Shown one piece after another: positions 48,421 to 59,352 of a stretch of 64,000 bases of DNA. A program made the position numbers and the translations under genes. Position 1 is the stretch's first letter. Each line of letters begins with the position of its first letter. The stretch is from NCBI GenBank assembly GCA_036346395.1, contig CM070599.1:25349232-25413231 (forward strand), read 5' to 3'. The notes beneath the pieces were generated by a model. That model did no database searches. It was given only the letters and a program-made list of their open reading frames with translations, and was not told where the DNA came from. The stretch comes from Hsuehochloa calcarea (taxonomy: Eukaryota; Streptophyta; Magnoliopsida; Poales; Poaceae).

Positions 48421-50200
48421 AATTACATTATGATTAGATGGAGGTTCAACTAAGGTCCAGACTTTGTTTCTTTCAAAATTTTCAAGCTCTTCAAGCATGG
48501 CATTGACCCAAGAAGCATCAGATAAAGTATGTGTGATATCTCGGGGTTCAAAAGAAGCGACAAAAGTAGAATGTGCATGAGAATCAGGAGAAATAAATAT
48601 AGAGCGAGTGACTTGCTCATGAAGATCCCCAATCATCTACTTAGGTGGATGCCGTCGCTGAATGTGAAGAGGAGCTCCTGGTGTAGAAGTGGCCTCTACC
48701 TCATGGGCTGTGGAGGTAGGAGCAGAGCCACTCAGGTCGTCGGTGAAGATAGGAGGAGGCTGCTCACTTGAAGCTGGAGTAGTAGAAGCCGGCTCTCCAA
48801 CCATCTCAGAAGTGACTGGAGGATGGATTGGGTCCTCATCCTCAGAGTCATCGTCGACGAAGATGCTTTCTCGATTACCAGGAACCTGTGTACCTGTAGC
48901 ATCGGGTCTAGTACCAGGACTAGCCTCATCAAAAGTGACTTCGCAAGTCTCAACAATTTTGTTAGTGTCAAAATTAAATACACGATAGCCACGAGAATGA
49001 GCAGGATATCCAAGGAATATGCCATCAGAACATCTAGATTCAAATTTATCAAGGTTGCCATGTTTAATAATGAAGCACTTGCAACAAAAAATCTTGAAAT
49101 AAGAGACTTTTGGCTTATAACTAAATCTAAACTCAAAAGAAGTCTTGCCAATCACAGATCTCAAGAAAACCCTATTAGAGACATAACAAGCAGTAGAGAT
49201 CGCCTCGGCCCAAAACCTCCTAGGTGTGGAATGCTCATCTAGTATGGTCCTATCCATCTCTACAAGGGTCATGTTCTTCCTCTCTACAACACCGTTCTGC
49301 TGGGGAACTATAGGAGAAGAGAACTGTTGCTCGATTTCCCTATCAGTGCAGAAGGTAGCAAAGGAATAGTTCTTGAATTCTGTCCCATTGTCACTCCTAA
49401 TGGCTCTCAAGGCTCCAGAAAGATCAACAGCAAGTCTAAGGACCAATTCTCTAAAATAGCAAAATACCTCGTCCTTAGAAACCAGAAAATAAACCCATGA
49501 ATACCTGGAGAAATCGTCCACAATCACAAGCAAATACCATTTCCCACCGGCTGACTGAACTCTAGAAGGACCAACAATATCTAAGTGCAAAAGCTGTCCT
49601 GGTCCATCAGTCATTACTAAGGTAAGAGGAGGATGAGAAGCAGAAACTATCTTACCATGCCTACAGGGTGAGCACACAAGGTCTCTAACAACCTTCAACC
49701 AAGGCAAACCTCTAATCAAATCCTTGCAACTGATTCTAGTCAAGTGGTCAAAGCCTATATACCCAAGTCTACGATGCCACAAAACTAGATCAAGAGAATC
49801 AGAAGCTACAAGACATCTAGGACTGGAAGCAGAAGAACCACTGAAATCAGCACAAAAGATCGTCTCAAACCTGGAGATCTCAAAGGTAAGCTCACTCGAG
49901 AAATCTAGAACTCTACACTCACCACTTTTAAATATTACTTCTAGACCTTCATCAAGAAGTTGAAAAACAGATAGCAGATTATGCCTCAGCTTACTTATCA
50001 AAGCATCGTCCTTAAGCATGAACTTGTTGACGCGCACAGTGCCCTTAGCTGTCACGGTCCCGGTAGAAGCATCCCCAAATGTAATCAATTCATTGCCGGA
50101 TGCAGTGTGAGGGAGGAGAACCATCTAGAATCTCCAGTCATGTATCGAGAACACCCAGAGTCAATAAGCCATATGTCCTCCTTCCTCACACGACGGACCT
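48403..50200 (-). pseudogene. Element B protease and integrase
   Basis: L-I-D-S-G-C-S-R-Y-M-T-G-D near 50165-50125 is the protease active site, followed by a frame change. A 495-codon frame (50124-48637) then holds W-H-R-R-L-G-Y and C-S-P-C-R-H-G-K (gag-pre-integrase and zinc region), H-L-D-I-V-G-P, R-S-D-N-G-T-E-F and Q-N-G-V-V-E-R-K-N with the three catalytic D, D, E residues. An acidic, Pro/Ser-rich linker ends at a TAG (48637-48639) just before M-I-G-D-L-H-E, where the frame continues to 48403. The TAG is probably a C-to-T change of a glutamine codon. Confidence 0.9.
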
Positions 50201-51194
50201 AAAAAGTATGAACAGGAAACATATTTTTCTCAGTACTGGGGTTAGTGATAAGAGACATGGGAATCCAGTACTGAGTCACGCGATGCTTGGGAACAACAGT
50301 AGAAGCAGCAGTAAAATGGTTAGGAGTAAAATCATAAGAATGCACAGGAGAACCACCTAGACCTCTCCGAATCGATCTACCAAAAGATCGGTACTCGCCC
50401 TGTCTAGATGCTACCCGTGGTTTCTCCTCATGATATCCTAAACCAGAACGTTGCCTAGATCCACCAAAAGAGTCAAAGAAGTCCTCTATGAACCTATGTC
50501 TATGTCTAGCAGGAAAGACAGACTACCTGTCTCTAGATTATAGCAGGTGAAGGAAACCCTCTAATGGTTCTCAAGGCACTCATCCTCTCCTTTCTCTTAT
50601 TCTTGGCTCTACGGAAGCAGAACTCAACAATGTGGCCATCTTTCTTGCAGAAGGTGCAATGGTACTTGACCTTTTGAGGGGTCTGACCTGATGAAGCAGA
50701 AGCACCTGTCTTGCTAGACAGAGTTTGGGCAAAACCTGCAGATCTAAAGATGTCCTTAGATGGCTCAGGGGGTTCTACCTCAAACAGGCCACTCTCAACA
50801 ACTTTGGCAATCTTAGGTGAATGGTTCTTGGAATGTTATAGGGAATTAAAACCTAGGCCACTATTCTTCACACTCACTTTAGATTGGTCAAGAATCATGT
50901 TGAGGTTCTTCTTTCCACTAGCAAATCTCTCAAGAGTCACTTTGAGGTAATCGTTCTCTTTGGCTAGATTGTCACATATAGCACACTTTCTTGACTTGAT
51001 TGCTTCATCATACTCACTCTTAAGAAGGGCTACTTCAACTTTTAATGCCTCACAAGATACACAATAGGAATCCCTAATCCTATTCAACTGCTCATTAAAT
51101 TTGTCTCTAAAAATCTCTTGTATCTTATCTACATTTGTCCCAACTTCAGTACACAAGACACAACAAGTAGAGTCAATAACTTTCTTGGATGCAG

Positions 51195-52892
51195 TAATAG
51201 TCATAGATTTTTAATTTTAGCTTTTTCTTCTAGAGTTTTGTTTAGAGCTTCATTTTCAATTGTGAGCTTAGGACAACTTTCACATGATGCAGATTTAGAG
51301 TAAAGAACCATTTCTATCATCTCTTTTATTTTAATACTATTATTCTCACAATGAGAGCAAGTGTGATTAGCATCAAATTTCTACAATTCTTTTATATCAC
51401 TATCTAATTTTAATTCAAGCAAAACACCATTTGAGCAAGGTAAAGAGATAGCATCTACAACAGTCACATTAAGAGCAATGGTATTAATGCAAGCAGGACT
51501 AGACTTGAGAGATTCTAGTTCATCAAGAGCATCTTTCAATTGATTCGCAACAGAGGAATGAGCAGATCTTAGACTTGTCAATTCATTAAGCAAGCTAGTG
51601 CAGAAATCACAAATATCATCAGGATTAATGGATTTGAGCCTAACAACTTCTAGGTTCAAGTTATCAATTATAGTGTCATGTTTCTTAATCAATTTAGATT
51701 GCTTATTCAGTTTTTATTCAGCAAGGACCAAGGCACGTTTCATATCAGCAGATGAAGGACATACCTCATCGGGATCGCTGAAATGATCATCGTCGTTGGA
51801 GGAGTCGATGTCGTGGCTGTCCCTGGCCATGAAGCACATGCCGGTGAAATCTTGAGCCTTCTTCTTGCCATGGGAGTCATCCTCGTCGTCCTCCATCTCC
51901 GAGTCCACATCACTCATGTTAACACTATCAAGAGCGGCAAGGAACTGGCTGACGAACTTGCGATAGTTGGTCTTCTTGAGTTTCATATTCCTAGCTTGAG
52001 GACGCCTCCAAGAGTTCTTCTCCTCCTTGCCCTTCAGCTTAGGGTACCTTGAGCGAATGTGGTTTGGCTCACCACACTCAAAGCACGTGACAGAGCCACC
52101 TCTCCTTCTGTTCTTCACCTTGTTGTAAACTCTTGAGAATTTGGTGGATATGAGGGCTAAATCATTCTCAGGTAGCTTTTCTAGCTGCTCATCGCTCGAA
52201 GAATGCAAAGCTGATAAAAAAACCAGATGAGCCAAAGTCCAACGAGCTACCCTTAGATTGGTCGACCACTAAAGCCATCGACTCTGTCTTGGAGAGACGC
52301 GAGATGAAATCAATCTCATGCGTCTTCAACCTCGAGTAGAGCTTATCTATGGTAAGCTCACTCATGACAGTGTTGTCATTGATGGACGTGATCTTCATTC
52401 CCCAAACCCTCACATCAAGAGCACCCAAGAGCGTGCGAGCATTCTCAGACTCAGTAAAAACAAGATCCATAGCACGCAAGTCATGAATGATTTTTGAAAA
52501 TCTTCCCCATAACTCATCCAAAGATTCACCGAGCCTTTGTTCGATCTTTGAGTATTCTTTCTTAAGATGGTTCTGTCTCACTTCCTTGATCGCGGTAGAA
52601 CCCTCATGATAGTCAGTGAGGGTGTTCTAGATCTCGTGAGCAGACCTCAAATGAGCAACACGCTCAAACTCAGATCGACTAAGCTCTTGAATCAAAAAGT
52701 TTCGAGCCTTGTTATTTGCCTCTACATCAGGTGAGATCACATCGTCATTGGCTGGCACTACGTAACGATTTTTGACCTTAAGCCATATTGAGTGCCCTTG
52801 AGCCTCGATGTAGGCATGCATTCGAGCCTTCCTGTAAGAAAAATCGACTCCATCAAAAGATGTAGTTTGGTGGAATACTTGTCGGACGCCAT
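51195..52892 (-). pseudogene. Element B gag
   Basis: It starts at ATG 52890-52892 (M-A-S-D-K-Y-S-T-K), then a frameshift leads into Y-I-E-A-Q-G-H-S-I-W. The central block includes L-W-G-R-F-S-K-I-I-H-D-L-R. A zinc knuckle C-F-E-C-G-E-P-N-H-I-R-S-R-Y lies near 52085-52040, with Tyr where the last Cys is expected. An acidic stretch (E-M-E-D-D-E-D-D-S-H-G-K-K-K) and a long coiled-coil-like region with C-x2-C pairs follow to about 51195. The extended coiled-coil gag tail is seen in some long copia lineages; lineage is not assigned. Confidence 0.8.
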
Positions 52893-52930
52893 AGCTCCTT
52901 AGATCTGTTTAGATCAATGAGACGAGCTAA

Positions 52931-52948
52931 CCGAGCTCTCATACCACT
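52931..52948 (-). promoter_or_regulatory. Primer-binding site of element B
   Basis: On the minus strand AGTGGTATGAGAGCTCGG follows the LTR end. It is one base off the initiator tRNA-Met complement TGGTATCAGAGC. Confidence 0.8.
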
Positions 52949-54045
52949 TGTAGGCCGGAAAGGTGACTAGAGGGGGGGGGGGTGAATAGACGCTTTCTCG
53001 ATTTTCACCTCAATTAGATTCAACACGAACTTTTCTCACAAAGGCGGTATTTGGTGAAATTACCAAAATACCCCTTTCTCGAACCTTCTCCATGGACCGA
53101 GTCCAGTCCAGTCGAAGCAATCATCTGCTTCACCACGTGTGGGTTGATCAACGACTCTCATCATGTCGGCAAGTCTCTCCCGTCCGAATCCCATCGGAAC
53201 CTCCAAGGCACTTGCACCGACTCCCGCGTCGCTTGATCCAACCAGCTGCATCAAACTGCCCGTTCGATCCACCTTGTCCATTATGTGCCATGCTTGAGTC
53301 ACTCGACCTCACCCAACATCCATGATCGTTCTGGTCCTCAGCTGTCCAAGTTTAGTCCCGATCCTCCTCGCCGTTGACCGTCGTTGACCTACAAGCCACC
53401 TGCACAACAACAGACCAAGAAATCGTCTCGGGAATAAGTTCTTCACAACTTGACCCACGTTAGCTCAAAACATGCAATATGCATCATTAAAACATTGAAT
53501 CTCATGAACTTGACTTAACCAACACACAACGCCGCCAAGATGGCCGACGAATAAGTGGAAACCGGTCTGACTACCATACATGGGCTGGTCTGACCGCCCT
53601 CAGGCCGTTGGACCGATTAGTCTTAGCCGGTCGGACCGCCAGCAAGGACTTAACCAAAATTTCATCCTGGAAATCCGAGAGCTCTCTGAAAATTTCAAAC
53701 GAATACAACTTTTGACTGGAAGCTCCAAAAATTATGAGACCAAGTGCAAGAAACTCCCCTCTCTTACCTACACACTCTTTTTTTTTTGTCTAGCTCCAAA
53801 CTCAACCAAAAGTTATGGCGGTCGTCACACCGACAAAGCCGGTCGATCACGCGGCTTCTTCGGCTGACGGTCGACGACTAGTGCTTGCCACCGGATCGCC
53901 ACACGCTCCGGTCGACCACCGCCGCTCGAGACCTGACAACAAAGATTGGAACTTTTTCGAAAACGCGAGATTCGGCAAACCAACAAAGCCATTTCTAATT
54001 GTATCATCATTCTAAGATCATGCACATATCCCCATGATATCCACA
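52949..54045 (-). mobile_element. Element B 5' LTR with an internal deletion
   Basis: 1097 bp, against 2007 bp in the 3' LTR. Sequence parallels 43562-43640, then jumps at about 53036 to the equivalent of 44590 onward. About 0.95 kb is lost, with 'tctc/tcac' microhomology at the junction. A 12-13 base G-run lies at 52970-52982. Confidence 0.88.
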
Positions 54046-54173
54046 GATACGAGCTGGTCGAACATGATCACTAAGTGATCGAAACCCGGTCGTAAGGAGT
54101 TACGAGCAGGTCGAAACCAAATATGAGCTGGTTGTATAGAGATACGAGCAAGTCGTAAGTGATAAGGACCTGG
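54046..54173 (+). repeat. Hairpin-repeat segment (iv), right part
   Basis: Starts with the second GATAC of element B's target duplication. It continues 'gagctggtcgaacatgatca' and further units, matching the LTR repeat zone of element A at 33740-33960, and ends 'gataaggacctgg' where element C begins. Confidence 0.85.
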
Positions 54174-55101
54174 TGTGTATTAAGCCTCAAGTTGAGCCTA
54201 TTATGCATCAATGGAGAAAAAAACAAGAACCAGGTTCGGCAAAGAGCAAGGATAGGGAGGAATACCGACCGGGGAGCTTTAGCGGACATGGGAAGACACA
54301 CCAACAAAGGACTTTGCATGTTGCAAAGTATACAAGAGAATTCCGCCAAGAAAAGACAGAAGAACCAAATTCAAACTCTATTCCGAAATCAATACATTTT
54401 CAGCCTAAGAATCCAAAATGGGTTTGGATTGGTGCAATTCCAATTCGGATCATTCTTTAAAAGAAGTTAAATATAAATTACTTGTAATAGGATAGTTTAA
54501 TCTATTTTCAGCAATTAGAGTAGTTTAAATTTCGAATAAAAGAGTTTGCAATAAAAAACCCGTTCGGGGTACTTTTCATGAACGATGAATCAAGAGTGAT
54601 TCTCGTTCATTGTTACAATGCATGACTCGGATTCTTGTTCATGCTCTGATTCGAGGCGGTTTTATTCATTGCCTATATATTTAGGGTAGAGCCCCATTGT
54701 AAGCAAGTTAGAGTTGAATAAAATACAGAAAAGTCACAGGTTTATGTGGCGCAAAATGAATACATGCGTTTCGGAAATTCCCATCTAGGGTTTAGTGATT
54801 GCGTGAATATTGGAGGGAGGTTGTGCTTCCAAGATCCGTGATTCCTTGTGGATCATCTCACCAATTCGTAGCATCCTCAATTGCTCACGGTTTGGTATTG
54901 TTCTTCCGGTTTTGATTTTGTTTCTCTCTTCGGATTGATTCAACATCAACCAAGTGTTACTTGCTTTGGAGATATACTTGCTCTTCTATTTTTCCAAATC
55001 AAGAGAGAGGAAAGCGGGAGTTTCACTTCATTCAGAATTGAAATACAAGTACCGTGAAAGATTGGGCCACATTACGCATCAACACACGTTGATCTGTATC
55101 A
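54174..55101 (+). mobile_element. Element C 5' LTR
   Basis: 928 bp. Its first ~300 bp are the same as the protein-coding 3' end of the protease frame, an unusual arrangement. 'gcctatatatttagggtaga' (54671-54690) is a TATA-like site followed by polyadenylation-type AATAAA (54717-54722). Confidence 0.85.
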
Positions 55102-55104
55102 TCT

Positions 55105-55116
55105 TGGTATCAGAGC
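55105..55116 (+). promoter_or_regulatory. Primer-binding site of element C
   Basis: TGGTATCAGAGC, an exact match to the initiator tRNA-Met type site, three bases after the LTR end. Confidence 0.8.
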
Positions 55117-55171
55117 GTGGTTGATCACGGTACGTGAAATTTTTCATCTTTGTACATTGAGGTTGATCATC

Positions 55172-56195
55172 ATGTCAAAAACTAGTCAGTATGGTTCTAA
55201 TGGTGGATCGGACGAGGAGCCTACGTACGGAGATACACTATTACCAGACGTACGTGCTCAGTTTGATGCTACTACTGGCTATTTTCTTCGCTGCGAGAAG
55301 GTTTTACGCCATCAACTTGAAGCTCAAATCCAAGGAGTGCAAGACACACTGAACGATCGTCTCAACGCAAATGAACGTCGTATGATGAAAGGTTTTGACC
55401 GTCTGAATCTTGCTATCCTTCGCTTGGAGGAGAGGCTACCACCGCCACGAGGAGCAAATGTACCGTCTTGCCCCAACCACAACGAGGACGCACAACGTGT
55501 TGTACGCCATGCCGGAGATGACTTCTATCTTTCTTGATTCGAGTAGGTTGTTTCGATGATCGTGAAAGACATCAACGACGTCCACGACGTGAATACTTTG
55601 ATCGTCGAGGTGCTGGACATGGTGTTCGTCATAATGGAGGTGAATATGAAGATGGCGGTATCGGGAGAATCAAGATCACCATACCGGAGTTTAAGGCGAT
55701 CGATCCGGAGGCTTATTTGGAGTGGGAGATGCGTGTCAATCAAATTTTTGACAACCACCACTACTCTGAAGAGAAGAAGGTTCGTGTTGCCTCTATTGAG
55801 TTCACCGAATATGCTATTATTTGGTGGGATCAATTGAATCGTGCAGGGGAACGTCCTAACACTTGGGAAGTAATGAAACAAGCTATGCGGGAGCGATTTG
55901 TGCCAGATACTATACAAGGACACGCATACAAAGCTACGACGACTTACGAGGTGCTAAGGCGGTGGCGAGTACTATCAAGAGATGCAAGTGCTCATGATCC
56001 GTACAAGTGTGCGTGAGTCGGCGGAGGCGACCATGACGCGTTTCTTTGAAGGGCTGAATGAAGATGTGCGAAACCGTGTTGATTTAATGCAATATAACAC
56101 TGCAGTAAGAATTACTTCATCAAGCGGAGCGTCTTGAACAATGGGTGAAGGACACTCAAGCAAGGGTTGGCGTACCACTCATAGCACTTTGAGGC
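55172..56195 (+). pseudogene. Element C gag
   Basis: The first frame starts M-S-K-T-S-Q-Y (ATG 55172) and ends at a TGA at 55535-55537. A second frame has A-Y-L-E-W-E-M-R-V-N-Q-I-F and I-W-W-D-Q-L-N, the core of the plant gypsy gag (Retrotrans_gag) domain. Frame changes near 55950 and a TGA near 56135 separate it from the zinc knuckle part. It is broken at three or more places. Confidence 0.85.
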
Positions 56196-57404
56196 GTGCA
56201 ACCGCATGATGGAGATGCGGGATCAACTCCTAAACCGGTTGCATCCACTATACCGGTTCGTAGTACATTCAAGGAAGCTTCGAAACCTATTACTGTTGCA
56301 GGCAAAGATGTCTCACATGCTGATTTGAGTGCATTCTCTACGGCTAGAACTAGCAACATTGAATGTTTCAAGTGCAAGGGCCGAGGTCATATGAAGAAGG
56401 ATTGTCCAAACATGAAGACGGTGTTGCTTACACATTATGGCTATGCAACAGAGAGCGACAATGATAAATCTGAATCTTTTGATGAATCTGAGAAGTTAGA
56501 GCAAATCATTTGCTATCCCGAACAAGGTATTAGCTTGATAGCTCAAACGGTGCAGCGTGATAACGCCGTTATTGTGAGGAAGGGAGAGCGACATCATATC
56601 TTTCAAACCTATTGCAAGATCAAAGAAAAGGTGTGTAAGTTGATTATTGATAATGGGAGTTCGACCAACATGATTGGCAAGAATGTGGTGGAATCACTCT
56701 CATTGTCCACATGGAGGCATCCTAAACCATATTATATCCAATGGCTCAACAACGTCGGCAAAGTCAAGATCACACACAAGGTGAGAGTGCCACTTACTAT
56801 TGATGGCTATGTCGATAAAGTGGAGTGTGATGTGGTACCAATGCATGCTGGTCATATTCTATTGGGACGTTCATGGCAATTTGATCTGAATGCTACCCAT
56901 CAAGGACGGTCCAACCGATATACATTCATGCACAAGGGAGAGTTCCATGCTTTGGTGTCAAAGACAGATGAAGAAATCAAGAGTGATTTGGTTATGGTTA
57001 GCAAGAAGAAGGCCGTAAAGACTACACTAAAACCGAGGACGGTTTTGTTTCAAGAAGGGGAGGATGATGAGGCGCTAAGTGCATCTACTACGGTAGTCAA
57101 TATCCCTAAGCGGCAAGTGTGTATTAAGCCTCAAGTTGAGCCTATTATGCATCAATGGAGAAAAAAACAAGAACTAGATTCGGCAAAGAGCAAGGATAGG
57201 GAGGAATGCCGACTGGGGAGCTTTAGCGGACATGGGAAGACACAACAACAAAGGACTTTGCATGTTGCAAAGTATACAAGAGAATTCCGCCAAGAAAAGA
57301 CAGAAGAACTAAATTCAAACTCTATTCCGAAATCAATACATTTTCAGCCTAAGAATCCAAAATGGGTTTGGATTGGTGCAATTCCAATTCGGATCATTCT
57401 TTAA
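56196..57404 (+). pseudogene. Element C zinc knuckle and aspartic protease, reading into the LTR
   Basis: About 400 open codons. C-F-K-C-K-G-R-G-H-M-K-K-D-C (near 56367) is a complete CCHC knuckle, and I-I-D-N-G-S-S-T-N-M-I (near 56643) is the gypsy protease site with D-N-G in place of D-S/T-G. Later P-M-H-A-G-H-I-L-L-G-R-S-W is the conserved protease C-terminal motif. The frame continues through the 3' LTR start at 57118 to a stop at 57402-57404. Where RT should begin, only this unrelated tail is found. Confidence 0.85.
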
Positions 57405-58050
57405 AAGAAGTTAATTATAAATTACTTGTAATAGGATAGTTTAATCTATTTTCAGCAATTAGAGTAGTTTAAATTTCGAATAAAGGAGTTTGCAATAAAA
57501 AACCCGTTCGAGGTACTTTTCATGAACATGAATCGAAGTCGGTTCTCGTTCATTGCTACAAGATCCGACTCGGATTCTTGCTCATGCTACAGATGCAGAG
57601 GCGGTTTTACTGTTCATTGCCTATATATTTAGGGGTAGAGCCCCATTGTAAGCAAGTTAGAGTTGAATAAAATACAGAAAAGTCACAGGTTTATGTGGCA
57701 CAAAATGAATACATGCGTTTCGGAAATTCCCATCTAGGGTTTAGTGATTGCGTGAATATTGGAGGGAGGTTGTGCTTCCAAGATCCGTGATTCCTTGTGG
57801 ATCATCTCACCAATTCGTAGCATCCTCAATTGCTCACGGTTTGGTGTTGTTCTTCCGGTTTTGATTTTGTTTCTCTCTTCAGATTGATTCAACATCAACC
57901 AAGTGTTACTTGCTTTGGAGATATACTTGCTCTTCTATTTTGCCAAATCAAGAGAGAGGAAAGCGGGAGTTTCACTTCATTCAGAATTGAAATACAAGTA
58001 CCGTGAAAGATAGGGCCACATTACGCATCAACACACGTTGATCCGTATCA
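57118..58050 (+). mobile_element. Element C 3' LTR
   Basis: 933 bp, closely similar to the 5' LTR with scattered differences. A purine-rich GAAGGGGAGGATGATGAGG lies at 57053-57071, about 47 bp upstream of the repeat start rather than adjacent, so the exact LTR boundary is uncertain. Confidence 0.82.
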
Positions 58051-59347
58051 CCCACCTTGAGACACTATTGAGATTGTTTTGATTTCATGTGTCATCAGTT
58101 GGTCTCAAGTAATGATGATGTATAATCCTTAAACCTGAGATCAGTATGGTTTCCTACATGTATAAAAGTACACTTTGAGATTACCAAAGACTACTTCGTA
58201 ACTAGGTAGTCATAAAGGTAGCTTTCGGATATGCTATGAAACATGCGAAGGAATGTGACTGTTCGGATATAAGATTTGTCCCTCCTAACATAACAGAAGA
58301 GATGTCTCTTAGCCCCTCGATGTGGTCGGATAAAGAAAGTGCATGACCATACCACTGGTGGTCGAAGAGTTCGGCCACATGAAGTTATCTAACACTCGAT
58401 CGAGAAAGTATTGAACAATCTATGGATGACATAATATCTCACCTAGAGTTCAACCAGATATCGTGAGGCAAAGGGAGCATACACGAGCTGGTCGTTCAGT
58501 TTGATCAGATACAGACTAGTCGTATGAAGATACGAGTTGGTCGTAAGCTGGTCGAACATATCACTAAGTGGTTGAAACCTAGTCGTATGGAGTTATGAAC
58601 CGGTCGATACCAAATATGAGCTAGTAGTAGGCTGGTCGAAACCTGGTCGTAAGGAGTTACGAACTGACCAAGACCAAATAGGACTTGGTCGTAGATCATA
58701 TTGCATTAATGTTCATCTGATATAATTTGTGTGTATTCGAAAATCGTTATGTCCTGCTAGGTACCACTAACGACTCATGGTCGAAAAAGGTTTCTGAGTC
58801 ATAACCGAACTACATATGAACCTACAGGGTCACACACTTAACGGGTTAGAACAAACTAGTACGGATACGATCCACCAAACGTATTCGGATAGGATCCGTC
58901 ACGGACACTATTTAAAGGGATGCTTGATGCTATTAGGAAGAGGGAAGTGGAGACGAGGATACGTGATTGCTCCACCATACCCTAGCCGCCATCTTCTTGA
59001 GAGAGCCTTCCCGTGCGTCTAAATGCTAGCACACCGGCGTACGACGTTCCGACTCTGGATGTGTGGATATCGTAGAGACGCTAATGCGGTTGCTGTTGTG
59101 CTTGAGGACGATCCGCGACCTTACGAGGAAAGCGATCGATTGCTGGAGGAGACGATCGGCGACGACTACGCTGGGCGATCAACTACATTAGACGATCGAC
59201 TACAACCACTACATCGACGCGCTTTTTGTTGGACCAGACCACTTTAACTCTTCTTTCACTACATTATGTGTCTAGTGATAACGATCTATAACCTTACTTA
59301 TATACCATCCTAATTTATATAGTAGAATTTTTAAATTACTCCCAACA
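58051..59347 (+). mobile_element. Element A 3' LTR, lacking its first ~307 bp
   Basis: The sequence from 'cccaccttgagacact' matches the 5' LTR from 33262 to its end 'ccaaca', including hairpin units at 58495-58700 and the TATA position (58909). The first ~307 bp of the LTR are missing at the junction with element C. CGATA (59348-59352) follows, matching 32950-32954. Confidence 0.92.
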
Positions 59348-59352
59348 CGATA

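Larger units (their letters stand above)
43562..54045 (-). mobile_element. Element B: Ty1/copia retrotransposon nested in A, opposite strand
   Basis: Read on the minus strand: 5' LTR 52949-54045, primer-binding site 52931-52948, gag 51195-52892, protease/integrase 48403-50200, RT and RNase H 47053-48420, 3' non-coding region, purine tract 45569-45580, 3' LTR 43562-45568. GATAC flanks it at 54046-54050 and 43557-43561. The sequence across the empty site ('atggagatac' + 'gagctggtcg') matches a repeat unit of element A, which confirms insertion into A. Stops and frameshifts are scattered through the coding region, so it is dead but nearly complete in domains. Confidence 0.93.
54174..58050 (+). 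mobile_element. Element C: gag-protease-only Ty3/gypsy-type element
   Basis: Direct repeats at 54174-55101 (928 bp) and 57118-58050 (933 bp) start TGTGTATTAAGCC and end GTATCA. A primer-binding site (TGGTATCAGAGC, 55105-55116) follows the first. The internal region encodes gag and an aspartic protease, then runs directly into the second repeat. Reverse transcriptase, RNase H and integrase are all missing, so it would need enzymes in trans. No 5-bp target duplication is visible (CCTGG left, CCCAC right), and the flanks are non-adjacent parts of element A. Confidence 0.85.
32955..59347 (+). mobile_element. Element A: degenerate Ty1/copia retrotransposon containing nested elements B and C
   Basis: The outer ends are TGTTGG (32955) and CCAACA (59347), flanked by CGATA at 32950-32954 and 59348-59352, so the 26.4-kb stack behaves as a single insertion. 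In order it holds the 5' LTR, a primer-binding site, a 1.5-kb leader, gag, protease/integrase, a reverse transcriptase fragment, an RNase H fragment, element B in reverse orientation, element C, and a truncated 3' LTR. The gene order gag-protease-integrase-RT-RNase H is that of copia. Stops, missing domains and repeat cassettes show that it cannot encode its own replication. Confidence 0.93.

Noticed and set aside
48637..50124. 495-codon frame, the longest in the window, as a host gene
   Set aside because: It has copia integrase motifs and sits between LTR, primer-binding site and purine tract of element B.
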